A stretch of 64,000 nt of DNA from Autumnicola sp041679265 (GCF_041679265.1 NZ_JBGFSM010000016.1:1-64000); one strand, 5' to 3'. Shown: positions 1-8,595, counted from the stretch's first letter. Made by a program: numbers and translations. The notes: generated by a model from the letters alone, not told the origin.

Positions 1-2
1 GG

Positions 3-68
3 TTGGACGTTCAAGTTGGTAATAAGTGGTATACTTTTAAATTGAAATGTGGGGTAGTTCTATATTAA
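3..68 (+). pseudogene. C-terminal scrap of an unidentified plus-strand ORF at the window edge
   Basis: An open frame enters from outside the window and ends at TAA 66-68, encoding about 21 residues that include VGNKWYTFKL, which reads like a real beta-strand tail rather than random sequence. It overlaps the cut 3' end of the opposing WYL gene, so the two may meet at a deletion or recombination junction. I cannot assign a family. Confidence 0.2.
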
Positions 69-884
69 TATATACACGTAGGTAGGCCTTATAAAATAGC
101 TGAAGCGCATTTCATTTTCATTTTCAGATTTATCTTCAGATTCATCTTTAGAAATCAACTGCTGGCTGTGGTGCAGTGGGAGGGAAGCTACATATTTGCC
201 TTCCCGTGCAGTAAAGGCCAGCACAACTTTTACCGGCTCTTCATCTGTGCCGTTAATAATGCCAAAGCTATCCTTAAATTCTTCGTGGATATTATAATCG
301 ATCCTTTTGAATTTTTCTGAAGTGATGCCGAGCTCACTAATCCTGTCCAGGGAGAAATTTTTGATCTGCCCATCTTTGGTGTCCATACCAATAAGGTACC
401 AGCGATTGCGGGCTTCCTTGAGTGAAATGGGTTTAACCTTTCTGATGCTATGCGAATCCTCGCGAAATTTATAATACTGAAACTCTACGATATTGAGGTT
501 CTGAATGGCATGAAGCAGCCCGGCCATATGCTCGGTGCCCAGGGATTTCCTTTTTTCAAAAATCAGGCTGCTGCCCAGGCTGCGGGAAAGCCTGATGGCA
601 TTCAGCATTTCAAAATTTTCCCTCAACCTTTGGGAATGGTTCATCTCCAGATCGTCTACGATATAATATTTGTTATTGCTACGGTCTGATGTAATTTCGA
701 TTCCGTAGATGGAGGCAATATCCCGGATGTCGCGCTGCAGGGTTCTTTGGGATTTCAGCAGGTTTTCTTCCAGCGAATCGGGATCTGCCAGCATCTCGTC
801 GCTGATCTCTTCAAAACTCATCGGCCGCTTTTTAAGCAGTGAAATGATCTTGTAATGGCGTTTTATGGTTTGGCGTACAGACAT
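60..884 (-). CDS. WYL-domain transcriptional regulator, C-terminally truncated copy
   Basis: This is a DeoR/YafY-type regulator with an N-terminal winged helix-turn-helix (about residues 1-60) and a WYL ligand-sensing domain containing RWYLIG. It is nearly identical to the 303-aa regulator at 19238-20149. It diverges just after FIRPTY and stops four residues later, losing the last ~40 residues (end of the WCX region). WYL proteins usually act as dimeric repressors or activators that sense ligands or nucleic acids. The C-terminal loss may impair ligand sensing or oligomerisation, so function is doubtful. A small insertion of acidic/Ser codons near residue 250 also separates it from the intact paralogue. 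It lies just downstream of a broken esterase gene, in the same order as the intact pair. Confidence 0.85.
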   Translation of the reverse strand: MSVRQTIKRHYKIISLLKKRPMSFEEISDEMLADPDSLEENLLKSQRTLQRDIRDIASIYGIEITSDRSNNKYYIVDDLEMNHSQRLRENFEMLNAIRLSRSLGSSLIFEKRKSLGTEHMAGLLHAIQNLNIVEFQYYKFREDSHSIRKVKPISLKEARNRWYLIGMDTKDGQIKNFSLDRISELGITSEKFKRIDYNIHEEFKDSFGIINGTDEEPVKVVLAFTAREGKYVASLPLHHSQQLISKDESEDKSENENEMRFSYFIRPTYVYILI

Positions 885-894
885 ATTGGTTGAT

Positions 895-1324
895 TTAATA
901 ACAAAGTTTGGAAAAAAATGTTTTTACCTGTTCCTGAAATATTTCTATCGGAATGCGATGCCCCAGCCGCGGATCTATGTAAATCTCTAATTCAGATTCC
1001 TCTAAATGCCTGCTGAGAAATTGCAAGGTTTTTGAAGGATCTACCACCTTGTCACTTCCTCCCAGGATGATCTTTTTTGAAGCCAGTCCTTTTGCAAACC
1101 GGGAACTGAAATTCACCTCCCGGTACTTGATAAGTGGCGGATTGAACAATAATGCAGGCCTGCCGATATTTTCTGAAATAATATAGCCGTTAAGCGCGCC
1201 CATACTACTACCGATGATCACGTTGAATTCCACCTGCGGAAATTCATTCAGGATGATCTTCGGCTGAATATGCCGATCTTTCGCTGAGTTTGCTTTTTAA
1301 TCCATGTAGATATAAAATGTTCAT
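895..1324 (-). pseudogene. YqiA-like alpha/beta-hydrolase (esterase), deleted and frameshifted copy
   Basis: Reading from ATG at 1324, the product begins MNILYLHGLKSKLS, identical to the intact esterase at 20160-20654. It then runs out of frame to a stop. The remainder continues in another frame from about position 1275, through DRHIQ and GSSMGALNGY, to the C-terminus at 895. A deletion of roughly 80 bp with a frameshift explains this. The catalytic elements (Ser in GSSMG, Asp in GGSDKVV, His in LGHRIP) survive in the downstream part but lack the N-terminal strand and helix. A 112-residue piece starting at 1233 could still be translated, but it would be a partial fold. Confidence 0.75.
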
Positions 1325-1366
1325 TCTGTAAAATTAGAAGTTCCAGGCAAATAAACACAGAGACGG

Positions 1367-1381
1367 CGACAAAAAATGTCG
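1367..1381. promoter_or_regulatory. Palindrome CGACA-N5-TGTCG upstream of the broken esterase-WYL pair
   Basis: A perfect 5-bp inverted repeat with a 5-nt spacer sits about 43 bp upstream of the esterase start codon. The same palindrome is at 20697-20711 in the intact operon while surrounding bases differ. Read on the minus strand it overlaps a TTTG (-33-like) element, with TTTATTTG (-7-like) further downstream. A likely operator, perhaps for the WYL regulator itself. Confidence 0.45.
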
Positions 1382-1515
1382 TTTATGAATGATTTCAATT
1401 CAGAACTTGGAAAAGCTTTATTTTAAACTTCCAGTTCTTTGTTCATTTTGATACCAGGAATTTTGACAAATCCGATGTGAAATTTTTTATTTTACAAAAC
1501 TATATTTTAAAAGCA

Positions 1516-2049
1516 ATGACTTTAAAAACGCTAATACAAAACAATTACTGGCTCAGTGTAGCTCCCGGATTGATAGAGCTGTTTCCTGAGGAGGAGGAAA
1601 ATATAGAAAATTACAAAAGGGTTTTCAATAAATTGCTCATAATGAATCCTGAAGAATCCGGAATGGCAATTGTGATAAAGTCCGTTGCCGATGATTTTGA
1701 TGCAGAGGAGTATGTAGATGTTTCCGGGAAATGCAAACATCCTCAAAATGAAGAAGAAGCATTCTTACAGGCCATCGAATTTACTCCCTGGAACAAGTGG
1801 CTGGGCATGGAAATAGGTTCAGAAGGTTTAGAGAAATTTTCTGAAGTTGAAATCCTGGCCCATTGCCTTTATGAAATGACCTTTGCGGGTTTTGAAGAGG
1901 AAGTGGTACAGGAGCAACTGGAAAGTCTCAAAAATACAGGAGAGGACTATGAAATGATGAGCGAAGAGGAAAAAAGGAACAATACCATTTCCTTAGATGA
2001 ATTTTTAGATAAATTAGAGGTAGATGATCAGGAAAATGATCATTCTTAA
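1516..2049 (+). CDS. Conserved hypothetical acidic protein (about 177 aa)
   Basis: The product has no domain I can name with certainty. It is acidic, starts MTLKTLIQNNYW and carries aromatic-rich conserved-looking stretches (FTPWNKWLGME, LYEMTFAGFEEE). This pattern resembles the DUF6557-type small proteins of Bacteroidota, but I recall that only loosely. I chose the ATG at 1516 over the in-frame GTG at 1477, because the extra 13 residues look like non-conserved AT-rich leader. The gene is followed 20 bp later by another hypothetical gene on the same strand, suggesting co-transcription. No signal peptide or membrane segment is visible, so it is probably cytoplasmic. Confidence 0.6.
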   Translation: MTLKTLIQNNYWLSVAPGLIELFPEEEENIENYKRVFNKLLIMNPEESGMAIVIKSVADDFDAEEYVDVSGKCKHPQNEEEAFLQAIEFTPWNKWLGMEIGSEGLEKFSEVEILAHCLYEMTFAGFEEEVVQEQLESLKNTGEDYEMMSEEEKRNNTISLDEFLDKLEVDDQENDHS

Positions 2050-2069
2050 AAACAAAAAGGCAGCTATAT

Positions 2070-2915
2070 ATGATTAATCTTGATGGACTGGAAGGTTTTG
2101 ATAACCTGGAAGATCTTAACAGGGAATTACAAAAAAGGGTTAATGCACATAATAAGTCTTCTATAGAAGATTTTGAAAATCTGGCCCCAGGGCAGATGAG
2201 GGCACTTCAAAATTTTCCCACAGAGGAAGGCCCTTTATTGATGAACAAACTTTCGGAAACTCATCTTGAAAATTGCCCTTTGCTCGTACAGGTGCGGCTG
2301 CTAATAGATAAAATGAAAGGTGGTAAGGAAATAAAGCTCACCAAAACCGGAGCTTTGCCCGTTAAACTGGTGAAGGAGATCTATGCACTGGGATGCCTGA
2401 AAAATGAGTGGGTAGAAAAGGGGATTAGTAAGTTATACAGAGAAAGTGACGCTGAAGAAGTAAGTATTACCCGCATTATACTGGAAATTTCTGTTTTGGC
2501 TAAAAAAAGGAACGGGAAGCTTAGCCTTACCAAAACGGGTGAAAAATATGCAGATGATGCTAATTTCATCCTGCAGGAAATCCTGAATGTACTATGGTAT
2601 AAATTCAACTGGGCCTATTACGACAGGTATGAGTCTGAAGCTATAGGTCGTGTAAATCCAGCCTTTAGTTTGTTACTGCTAAAAAAATATGGAGATAAGG
2701 AAAGGGATTCTCACTTTTATGCGAAAAAATATTTTAGAGCCTTTCCGCAGCTTTTGGAACAAAGGGAGTCGTCATTTAGTTGTTACGCGCTGCGTACCTT
2801 TGACCGGTATTTCAGATTTATGGGTTTTGTGAACGTGGAGAAAACAGGTATTTTAGAGCCTTCGATTCTTAAAAAAACAGAATTTTTTGATCAGCTTTTT
2901 TCACTGGAGAAATAA
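2070..2915 (+). CDS. Hypothetical protein, 281 aa
   Basis: I do not recognise this family. The protein is soluble-looking, rich in Lys, Glu and Leu, and probably helical. Two short repeats, LTKTGALPVKL near residue 91 and LTKTGEKYADD near residue 157, have the look of paired winged-helix-like segments. This type of LTKTG repeat occurs in uncharacterised proteins that accompany SEC-C or plasmid-borne ORFs, but I cannot confirm a family. It lies 20 bp behind the preceding acidic protein, so the two probably form a small operon. The next gene has its own promoter-like element at 2975-2982. Confidence 0.55.
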   Translation: MINLDGLEGFDNLEDLNRELQKRVNAHNKSSIEDFENLAPGQMRALQNFPTEEGPLLMNKLSETHLENCPLLVQVRLLIDKMKGGKEIKLTKTGALPVKLVKEIYALGCLKNEWVEKGISKLYRESDAEEVSITRIILEISVLAKKRNGKLSLTKTGEKYADDANFILQEILNVLWYKFNWAYYDRYESEAIGRVNPAFSLLLLKKYGDKERDSHFYAKKYFRAFPQLLEQRESSFSCYALRTFDRYFRFMGFVNVEKTGILEPSILKKTEFFDQLFSLEK

Positions 2916-2974
2916 ATTTCGCCGTGATCTCTTTTAAAAAGCGTGGATTTCATGTTTAACCTGAATCAGTGTTA

Positions 2975-2982
2975 TAACTTTG
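2975..2982 (+). promoter_or_regulatory. Bacteroidota -7 element TAACTTTG before the MazE-like gene
   Basis: TAACTTTG matches the Bacteroidota -7 consensus TAnnTTTG exactly and lies 20 bp before the ATG at 3003. It rules against the further-upstream start at 2943, which would lie above the expected transcription start. Confidence 0.4.
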
Positions 2983-3002
2983 TTGTAACTATAATTAGAG
3001 GT

Positions 3003-3257
3003 ATGGAAGCTAATATATTTCGGGTAGGAAATTCTAAAGGAGTTATCTTGCCTGCAAAGCTAATGAAATTGATAGGCCTGAAGGAAAAGGTGTCTATTGA
3101 TGTGAAGGACAATAAGATCATTATAAGTCCGGCTGAAAAGAAGGTTCGTGAAGGATGGGAGGAAATAATAAAAGAAGAAATTGAAGATAATGGCCAGCCC
3201 ACAAAATTAATTCCAGATGTATTTTCAGATGAAGATTTAGAGGAATGGCAATGGTAA
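3003..3257 (+). CDS. AbrB/MazE-type antitoxin, apparently orphan
   Basis: The 84-residue product begins MEANIFRVGNSKGVILPAKL, the classic swapped-hairpin AbrB/MazE DNA-binding domain (GNSKGVxLP). A charged C-terminal tail (residues ~45-84) ends in DLEEWQW, the kind of tail with which MazE proteins bind and block their toxin. MazE antitoxins neutralise MazF mRNA interferases and repress their own promoter. No intact MazF follows. Only a 22-codon scrap overlaps the stop codon in another frame (3245-3313). The gene therefore looks like a surviving antitoxin whose toxin has been lost. Start choice is supported by the -7 element at 2975-2982. Confidence 0.8.
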   Translation: MEANIFRVGNSKGVILPAKLMKLIGLKEKVSIDVKDNKIIISPAEKKVREGWEEIIKEEIEDNGQPTKLIPDVFSDEDLEEWQW

Positions 3258-3313
3258 AACAATATCACTCTCAGAAGATTTATTACTCCTGCTTTTTCGA
3301 AGGTAAAAACTAA
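3245..3313 (+). pseudogene. Possible MazF toxin N-terminal remnant overlapping the antitoxin stop
   Basis: An overlapping frame starts MAMVKQYHSQKIYY and stops after 22 codons. The opening MxxVKQY and the overlap with the antitoxin stop are how many mazF genes begin, but the following residues no longer match the expected I-x-W/L-V-x-L-D-P. It is best read as the decayed 5' end of the missing toxin. The match is short, so confidence is low. Confidence 0.3.
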
Positions 3314-3435
3314 GTTGATAAGAAGTGCTCATTTTTTTGGTCTTAAAATTTGCATTTAAAGTACTAAAAAAGGACATGCGATTTAGAACTTTAATATTTT
3401 GTAAAGACTTGGTATGTAGATGTTTTAGGTGTTTC

Positions 3436-3482
3436 CAGTGTGCAATTTTTGAAGAAAAAATTGGTCGCCGAATTGCACACTG
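3436..3482. repeat. Perfect 12-bp inverted repeat with 23-nt loop
   Basis: CAGTGTGCAATT at 3436-3447 is exactly inverted at 3471-3482, and a further partial copy (TGTGCAATT) follows at 3487-3495. An imperfect direct repeat of the same block (TTTCCAGTGT ... TGGTCACCGGATTG) recurs at about 3613-3667. No gene overlaps. It could be a recombination or attachment remnant at the entry to the defence island. Confidence 0.5.
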
Positions 3483-3525
3483 AGAATGTGCAATTATTTG
3501 CCATCAAATGACTTCATTAAAAATG

Positions 3526-3560
3526 AAAAACCCCGTAATCAGTGAGATTACGGGGTTTTT
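3526..3560. terminator. Strong bidirectional rho-independent terminator
   Basis: CCCCGTAATC and GATTACGGGG form a perfect 10-bp stem around an AGTGA loop. A run of A precedes it and a run of T follows, so it can terminate from either side. No intact gene ends close to it; the nearest upstream CDS is the MazE-like gene. Confidence 0.75.
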
Positions 3561-3765
3561 GTTATTAGCTGGTAGCCAAAAAGTGGAGTCGGAGGGAACG
3601 ACCGTTTGTTTAAGTTTCCAGTGTTTCCAAGTCCTTTCAGAGGCTTAAAAAAACTGGTCACCGGATTGGTCTCGCTTTAACAATTTTTAACTTTCGTATT
3701 TGAAATTTATAATCGTTTATATTGTCAGTATGCCTAAAAGCGTATAATAGGAAGGTAATAATTAA

Positions 3766-3897
3766 ATATACCTGTTGGGTATAAAACTAACAAGGGAAGC
3801 CAAATTTAATGACGATAAAATCAATCAGATACTCCAGTTCTTTGGGGCAGAACTTCAACCACAACCCATGCAAGCGCAAATTCTGATTAAAGACTAA
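3766..3897 (+). pseudogene. Unidentified ORF fragment without a start codon
   Basis: Between an in-frame TAA at 3763 and a stop at 3895 lies a 43-codon open frame with protein-like composition (KLTREAKFNDDKINQIL, FFGAELQPQP, QILIKD). It has no upstream start codon. It looks like the C-terminal end of a lost gene in the degraded stretch between the antitoxin and the ATPase remnant. No family recognised. Confidence 0.25.
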
Positions 3898-4118
3898 TTA
3901 GCCGGCATCCTTACCGAGTTTAAAGGAAGCTGATAATAAAGTATCATTTCCTGGGTACTGTTTTTTTTCTTAAAGAACCTCATTTATCCAAACAGTGGAT
4001 AGCTTCCTACCACACAATAGTAAATTTTCTAATATTTATTTTTTCTACGTCATATTTTGGCGTTGCTTCCCTTCATTTTTGAAAAATACATTGGGATGAT
4101 AATTTCTTCACCTTGTAA

Positions 4119-4198
4119 AGAATAAATCCGCTTCAGTCTGGGAATTTTCCTATGGGTAGGGCTTAGGAGAACTAAAAGTCGAAGCGGAATTTTATTCT
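4119..4198. repeat. Long-loop inverted repeat upstream of the ATPase remnant
   Basis: AGAATAAATCCGCTTC at 4119-4134 pairs with GAAGCGGAATTTTATTCT at 4181-4198 apart from a 2-nt bulge. The two arms enclose a 46-nt G-rich insert. It could fold in RNA as a leader structure for the ATPase/receiver pair, or mark the ends of a lost small element. Confidence 0.4.
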
Positions 4199-4277
4199 AA
4201 CTAAAATTTGGAAATCAAATTATTATGAAATATAAAAATAATAAGGAGCCTGAATTTCTACCCGGTTTTAATCTGAA

Positions 4278-4916
4278 TTGGATAATAGAAAAATTAAATT
4301 TTTGAAGCCCAGGATTGATCTGGCTAAAATGTATAATGAAGATTTTGAATCATTTCATAAGCAAATTACACAAATCCTTTCAGAGGAAAATAAAAGCAGA
4401 TTACACCTGCTATATGGCAAGCCTGGCACAGGGAAAAGCACTTATATACGCCATTTATGGACCTGGTAGAGAAGGAAGTTATTTTTCTGCCGGGGCAAAT
4501 GGCTCAGAATTTAGATAATGTTGCAATGATTAAATATCTAATGGGAAATCCTAATTCGGTATTAGTAATTGAAGATGCCGAAGAACTTATCATGTCCCGA
4601 AAAGCGCAGCGAAACTCTAATCTTTCCATGATTTTGAATATTACCGATGGCATATTAGGAGAATCCCTGGGCATCCAGATTATCGCAACTTTTAAAACAG
4701 ATGTTAAAAAATATAGATCCGGCGCTTAAGCGTAAAGGCAGGCTTAAACTTGCCTATGAATTTAAGCCTTTACCTAAAGAGAAAGCTAATATTTTAGTAA
4801 GGGAAGAAGGACTGGAATTTAATGCCACGGAAGCAATGACCTTGGCCGAAATTTTCAATATAACCGAAGAGCATAATCATAAAGAACCAGGCCCTAAGGC
4901 TGTGGGATTTAGATAA
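4278..4916 (+). pseudogene. AAA-family ATPase, broken by at least two frameshifts
   Basis: Three overlapping frames together spell one AAA ATPase. The Walker A motif GKPGTGKST lies in the first (to about 4460). QMAQNLDNVAMIKYL and the Walker B motif SVLVIEDAEE lie in the second (about 4457-4700). The sensor/arginine-finger region NIDPALKRKGRLKLAYEF and a C-terminal EEHNHKEPGPKAVGFR lie in the third (about 4701-4916). Continuity is restored by one indel near 4460 and one near 4700. The start is uncertain: TTG at 4278 or a frame further upstream. The family resembles BCS1/FtsH-like AAA proteins that act on protein or RNA substrates. In Bacteroidota a relative often precedes a small receiver-like protein, as here. 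It is probably non-functional. Confidence 0.75.
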
Positions 4917-4923
4917 AATATGG

Positions 4924-5256
4924 ATGAAAAATATTTTTTTAGATGATATAAGGGATCCTGAAATGGTCTATACTCCTTCTGAAGCAGAAGCTTTTGTAGT
5001 GGTGCGCAGCTTCAGGCAATTTGTAGAGTATATTGAAGAAAATGGCCTGCCGGATTTTCTCAGTTTTGACAATGATTTAGGCCTGGATGAAAAAGGAGAT
5101 GTAGCACCCGATGGTTATGCTGCGGCCAAATGGTTGGTGTACGAATCGGGTTTGGATCTCCGAAACTTGAAATTTAAAGTACATTCTGCAAATCCTGTGG
5201 CGGCAGAACAGATTAGAGGTTTGTTAGGGAATTATATCAAATTTATAAAGGAATAG
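4924..5256 (+). CDS. Cyclic-phosphate-processing receiver-domain protein
   Basis: This 110-aa protein begins MKNIFLDDIRDP and contains SFDNDLG and DGYAAAKWL, hallmarks of the cyclic-phosphate-processing receiver (cREC/cPP-REC) fold. That is a stand-alone domain related to response-regulator receivers and predicted to act on cyclic phosphates of RNA or nucleotides. The Asp pairs in LDDIRD and FDNDLG would be the metal or catalytic residues. No output domain is attached. It starts 7 bp after the broken AAA ATPase, so the two were probably co-transcribed partners and this one survives intact. Biochemical function of the family is predicted rather than proven. Confidence 0.7.
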   Translation: MKNIFLDDIRDPEMVYTPSEAEAFVVVRSFRQFVEYIEENGLPDFLSFDNDLGLDEKGDVAPDGYAAAKWLVYESGLDLRNLKFKVHSANPVAAEQIRGLLGNYIKFIKE

Positions 5257-5316
5257 CGTTAATAAAATTTTGCTTTAAATTAAAACAAGCTTTTGAAATC
5301 TTGCAGTACAGCTCCT

Positions 5317-6003
5317 CTAGTGCACTTTATACAACGTGGTGACCAAGACTCCTTTAAACCCTGGAGATGGAACAGACAACAACTGTTTTTCATCTTTGGC
5401 CTTAAAATTAAACGGTGATGCGGTAAGGCTTACGCCACTATGTTTTTTCAGCCTGATACCCTGACCGGAGATAATATCTTTATTGGGTTCAAAATCTACT
5501 TCCGGTAGGTGTTCGGTTAAGATAACATATTTAAAATGGTACAGTTTATCTACTACACTTTTTATTTCTGCATTCGATAAATGTTGCAACACCTGCCTTA
5601 GGATCGCGCAATTTCCCGGAGGCAATTTATCCTTTGCAATATCCACACACGAAAATTCCAGATTATCTGCTTTAAAATCATTTCTATTATGCGCTATAAG
5701 CTCCGGAACTATGTCTATAGCAATGTAGTTTTTACAGTGCTTTACCAGTTCTTTTCCAACATTAAAATCCCCGCAGCCCAGGTCGCAGACTATCGGCGGA
5801 GCTTTAAGATCTTTAAAAAAAGCGGACACTACAGCGATGTATGGATCTACGGTCTCAGGATGATGGGAACCTAAACCGGAGTAAAATTCAGATGTTTCAC
5901 CACCCCACAGGTTCTTTTCATAGATCTGCGCCATGGCAGCTTTGGTTGGCCAGGGCTTTTTTACTTTATCATTTGTTGTCATGGAATGATAGTCAAAAAT
6001 CAC
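5317..6003 (-). CDS. Class I SAM-dependent methyltransferase
   Basis: The 228-residue product carries a SAM-binding motif I, IVCDLGCGDFNVG (about residues 91-103). An acidic motif-II region (IAIDIVPEL) and LRQVLQHLSNAEI at the post-motif helix follow. LQHL in place of the common aromatic-containing motif suggests a small-molecule or non-DNA substrate rather than adenine or cytosine in DNA. The start may be Met1 or Met8 (MTTNDKVK). It is monocistronic, converges with the receiver gene, and lies downstream of the STAND gene on the same strand with about 125 bp between them. The substrate is unknown. Confidence 0.75.
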   Translation of the reverse strand: MIFDYHSMTTNDKVKKPWPTKAAMAQIYEKNLWGGETSEFYSGLGSHHPETVDPYIAVVSAFFKDLKAPPIVCDLGCGDFNVGKELVKHCKNYIAIDIVPELIAHNRNDFKADNLEFSCVDIAKDKLPPGNCAILRQVLQHLSNAEIKSVVDKLYHFKYVILTEHLPEVDFEPNKDIISGQGIRLKKHSGVSLTASPFNFKAKDEKQLLSVPSPGFKGVLVTTLYKVH

Positions 6004-6127
6004 ATTCTTGGAGGTTGTCTGAATTAGGTTTAAGTCTGAAAAACTTCTCCGCGCTAGCGACGGAAAATGGACTTTCCTTTTTTCTTGTTATTTAGTATGT
6101 TAGGGACAAGTGTACGTTGTATTATTT

Positions 6128-8440
6128 TCAACTTCTTTGAGTAAAGTTGCTTTTTCGCACTCTCTTCCTGCTATACTTATCTTCACTTGTCTTGAATTTT
6201 TCTTCCCAAAAATTATTGTGGTTTTTCACGTAGTTTTCCAATGTCTCTATCGGATAAAATGAATATTTAAATTCATAACTCTTGTTTTGTTCAAAATTTG
6301 TGAACAGATGATAGATATACTGATATTTAAATTGTTCACTTGAAACAAGACCTTCTTTTAAGACTTCTACAAATTGGTCAGAACCTGAAGATTGTAAAAA
6401 TTTAGCATAGTAATAAAGTGCTTCTAAATAATAATACTTAATATGCGATAAATTTCGAAGAGCTTTCTCAAAATGCTTTTGTTTTTTTTCATCATCTTCA
6501 CAATTAAAAGCAAACATTAGTTCCTTTAGTCCTCTTGTGTAGGGATTGGTCACCACTAATTTTTGAATTGTGCTATGCTTCAGAGGTTTTACTTTAGATA
6601 AGGTGTATGTACATTGCATAATTTCAAGATGTTCCTCCATGTACAGAGAATTTATATGGTCTTCTAGCTGACGGATTTCTAACCTTTTGAACATTAAATC
6701 ATACTCGAAATAATAGAATCCTGGTTCTTTCCTAGAGATATTGTCCGCAATTCCCAGATAGAAGAAATGAGAATCGAGGTAATATTTTGTCTCATTATTT
6801 TCAATAAAGGGCATCAAGTATTGGAAAGTATATCCCTCCATACTATGTACATTGGAAACAATATTTTTAAATCTTTTTTCGAGATAATCTTCTTCTTTAA
6901 AGTTGCGTTGTTTCATCTCTTGGGTAGAAAGAAAAGAAGATAATTTCTGATATGAATGGTCAAACTCTCTATGAAAATACTCCTTGTTATATCTTAATAC
7001 CTTTAAGAAGGTAGTTGCATTTGGTAAGTCAGCGAAATATTCCTCTAGCTCGTGTAACTTGCTCAGGAATTCGTTTACCTGCTTTTTACTTAAAACAAAA
7101 TCTTCTACATCATAAATAAAATTAAGTAGATACTTTTTTTCTGGAACAGAACCGTTTTCCTTGATTTCTATTTCAGGGATATAGGTCAAAACATTCAAAA
7201 GATTATTTTTGAAATGATTAAATAATTCTAATGCTCTGGAAAGGGATTCTTTTTTTTCTATAAATTGAATAATATCTAAAATGAAACTATTAAATGAATA
7301 GGCATCTAAGCAATATTTCTTAATTTCTATGAGTGGTTGTCGTTTAAACTGAAACTCTGCAAATCTTCTAATTATTGGCTGAAGCTGTAGAGTGCCATTA
7401 TAATCTTCAACTAGAGATTTGTCTTTTAAAACCCTTAACTCTTTATCACTTATATTATTTGTAGATGCGCTGTTTTTGAAACACTTCTTGAAATTGGAAA
7501 GACTTATTCCATCAGGAAAAAGATTAAGTAATTCGAAAGCAATTTTCTGTCTCGAGCTTAAGGTGGAGTACGAATAATTTATTGATTGATAAATTGACTT
7601 GGTCCTTTCAATATTGAGATCTGCGTTTTCAGTAAAAACCTTGGTGAAATCTTCATTTGTAGATTCGAAGAAATTCTCCTTCAGTTGTTTTTTTAATTCG
7701 GAGATATGTCGAAATCTTGTGCGAGAGTTAGTAACCAGCTTAATTGCCAGAGGATTATTATTCAATAGGTCTTCTAGAATTTCATTCCGTAAAATTTTTA
7801 TTTCATCTATGGCTCTTACCTTACCATAATTTTCTTCGAATAGAACTAGTGCATCATCAGTAATAAGCGGAGTGAGGGAATAAACATCTTCAAAATCGGC
7901 TACAGAACTCAATCTTTCTCTCGAAGTTATAACTATACTTGCATAATCTGTTGCAAACATCAGCAACTCTTTAGCTTTAATTAGGGAGACCTCGTCTAAT
8001 TCATTAGCAACAGTTTCAAAATTATCCAAGATTACCAAAAGGTCTAATTTTTTATGGCTGAAATTCTCAATTAAATATTCCTTGAAATTAATAATATTGG
8101 TAAGATTAAATCCTTCAATTAAAAGTTCTTCAAAGCCTTCAAAAGTTTTAACGTTTTCACAGGATTTAAATGAAACACCTTCATGGTAATATCCTCTATT
8201 GTAGAGCTCATATGCTACTTTTTTTATTAAGGTTGTTTTTCCTGTGCCTCCTGAAGCTTTTATTGTTAAGAGTTTATTCGACTTTTTAATATTAAACAAT
8301 TTAGATGCAATAGTGGACTGTTCTTCTATACGGCCAATGACGTTAGTCAAGGATTTTTTCCCGATCTCCAGATCTCTGTTATTGCCATAAATTGATTCAA
8401 AGTTGGAAATTCCTTTTTCATTAATAAAAGGAAAAGTCAT
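6128..8440 (-). CDS. STAND (NB-ARC-type) NTPase, likely the C-terminal part of a SIR2-STAND defence protein
   Basis: The protein has a P-loop NB-ARC/STAND module: Walker A SGGTGKTT (residues 63-70), Walker B LDLLVILDNFE (about 132-142), sensor ITSRER (171-176) and an NPLAI motif near 229-233 like the GLPLA box. About 450 helical residues follow, probably TPR-like sensor repeats. STAND proteins of the Avs type oligomerise on recognising a phage protein and activate an effector domain. The frame stays open about 57 codons upstream of this ATG, up to a T5 run at 8605-8609. One extra base there would join it to the SIR2 gene. It is thus probably one ~1,180-aa gene split by a 1-nt indel, or two coupled proteins. 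Confidence 0.8.
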   Translation of the reverse strand: MTFPFINEKGISNFESIYGNNRDLEIGKKSLTNVIGRIEEQSTIASKLFNIKKSNKLLTIKASGGTGKTTLIKKVAYELYNRGYYHEGVSFKSCENVKTFEGFEELLIEGFNLTNIINFKEYLIENFSHKKLDLLVILDNFETVANELDEVSLIKAKELLMFATDYASIVITSRERLSSVADFEDVYSLTPLITDDALVLFEENYGKVRAIDEIKILRNEILEDLLNNNPLAIKLVTNSRTRFRHISELKKQLKENFFESTNEDFTKVFTENADLNIERTKSIYQSINYSYSTLSSRQKIAFELLNLFPDGISLSNFKKCFKNSASTNNISDKELRVLKDKSLVEDYNGTLQLQPIIRRFAEFQFKRQPLIEIKKYCLDAYSFNSFILDIIQFIEKKESLSRALELFNHFKNNLLNVLTYIPEIEIKENGSVPEKKYLLNFIYDVEDFVLSKKQVNEFLSKLHELEEYFADLPNATTFLKVLRYNKEYFHREFDHSYQKLSSFLSTQEMKQRNFKEEDYLEKRFKNIVSNVHSMEGYTFQYLMPFIENNETKYYLDSHFFYLGIADNISRKEPGFYYFEYDLMFKRLEIRQLEDHINSLYMEEHLEIMQCTYTLSKVKPLKHSTIQKLVVTNPYTRGLKELMFAFNCEDDEKKQKHFEKALRNLSHIKYYYLEALYYYAKFLQSSGSDQFVEVLKEGLVSSEQFKYQYIYHLFTNFEQNKSYEFKYSFYPIETLENYVKNHNNFWEEKFKTSEDKYSRKRVRKSNFTQRS

Positions 8441-8595
8441 CAGGAAATTTACTTGTATTTCTTTCTCGAAAAAATTAAGTTCTGCATTTCGCAGAGTCTT
8501 ATGGATGAACTTTTTTACTATGGAATTTTTAAAAGTTGAAATATAGATTGCCGGTCGATCTTCTACTAGTGGTATTTCTTCATTTGTAATTAGAA

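Noticed and set aside
3575..3605. tRNA 3' end (minus strand) as an attachment site
   Set aside because: GGAGTCGGAGGGA resembles an acceptor plus T-stem, but the T-loop and following stem do not match and no cloverleaf can be drawn.
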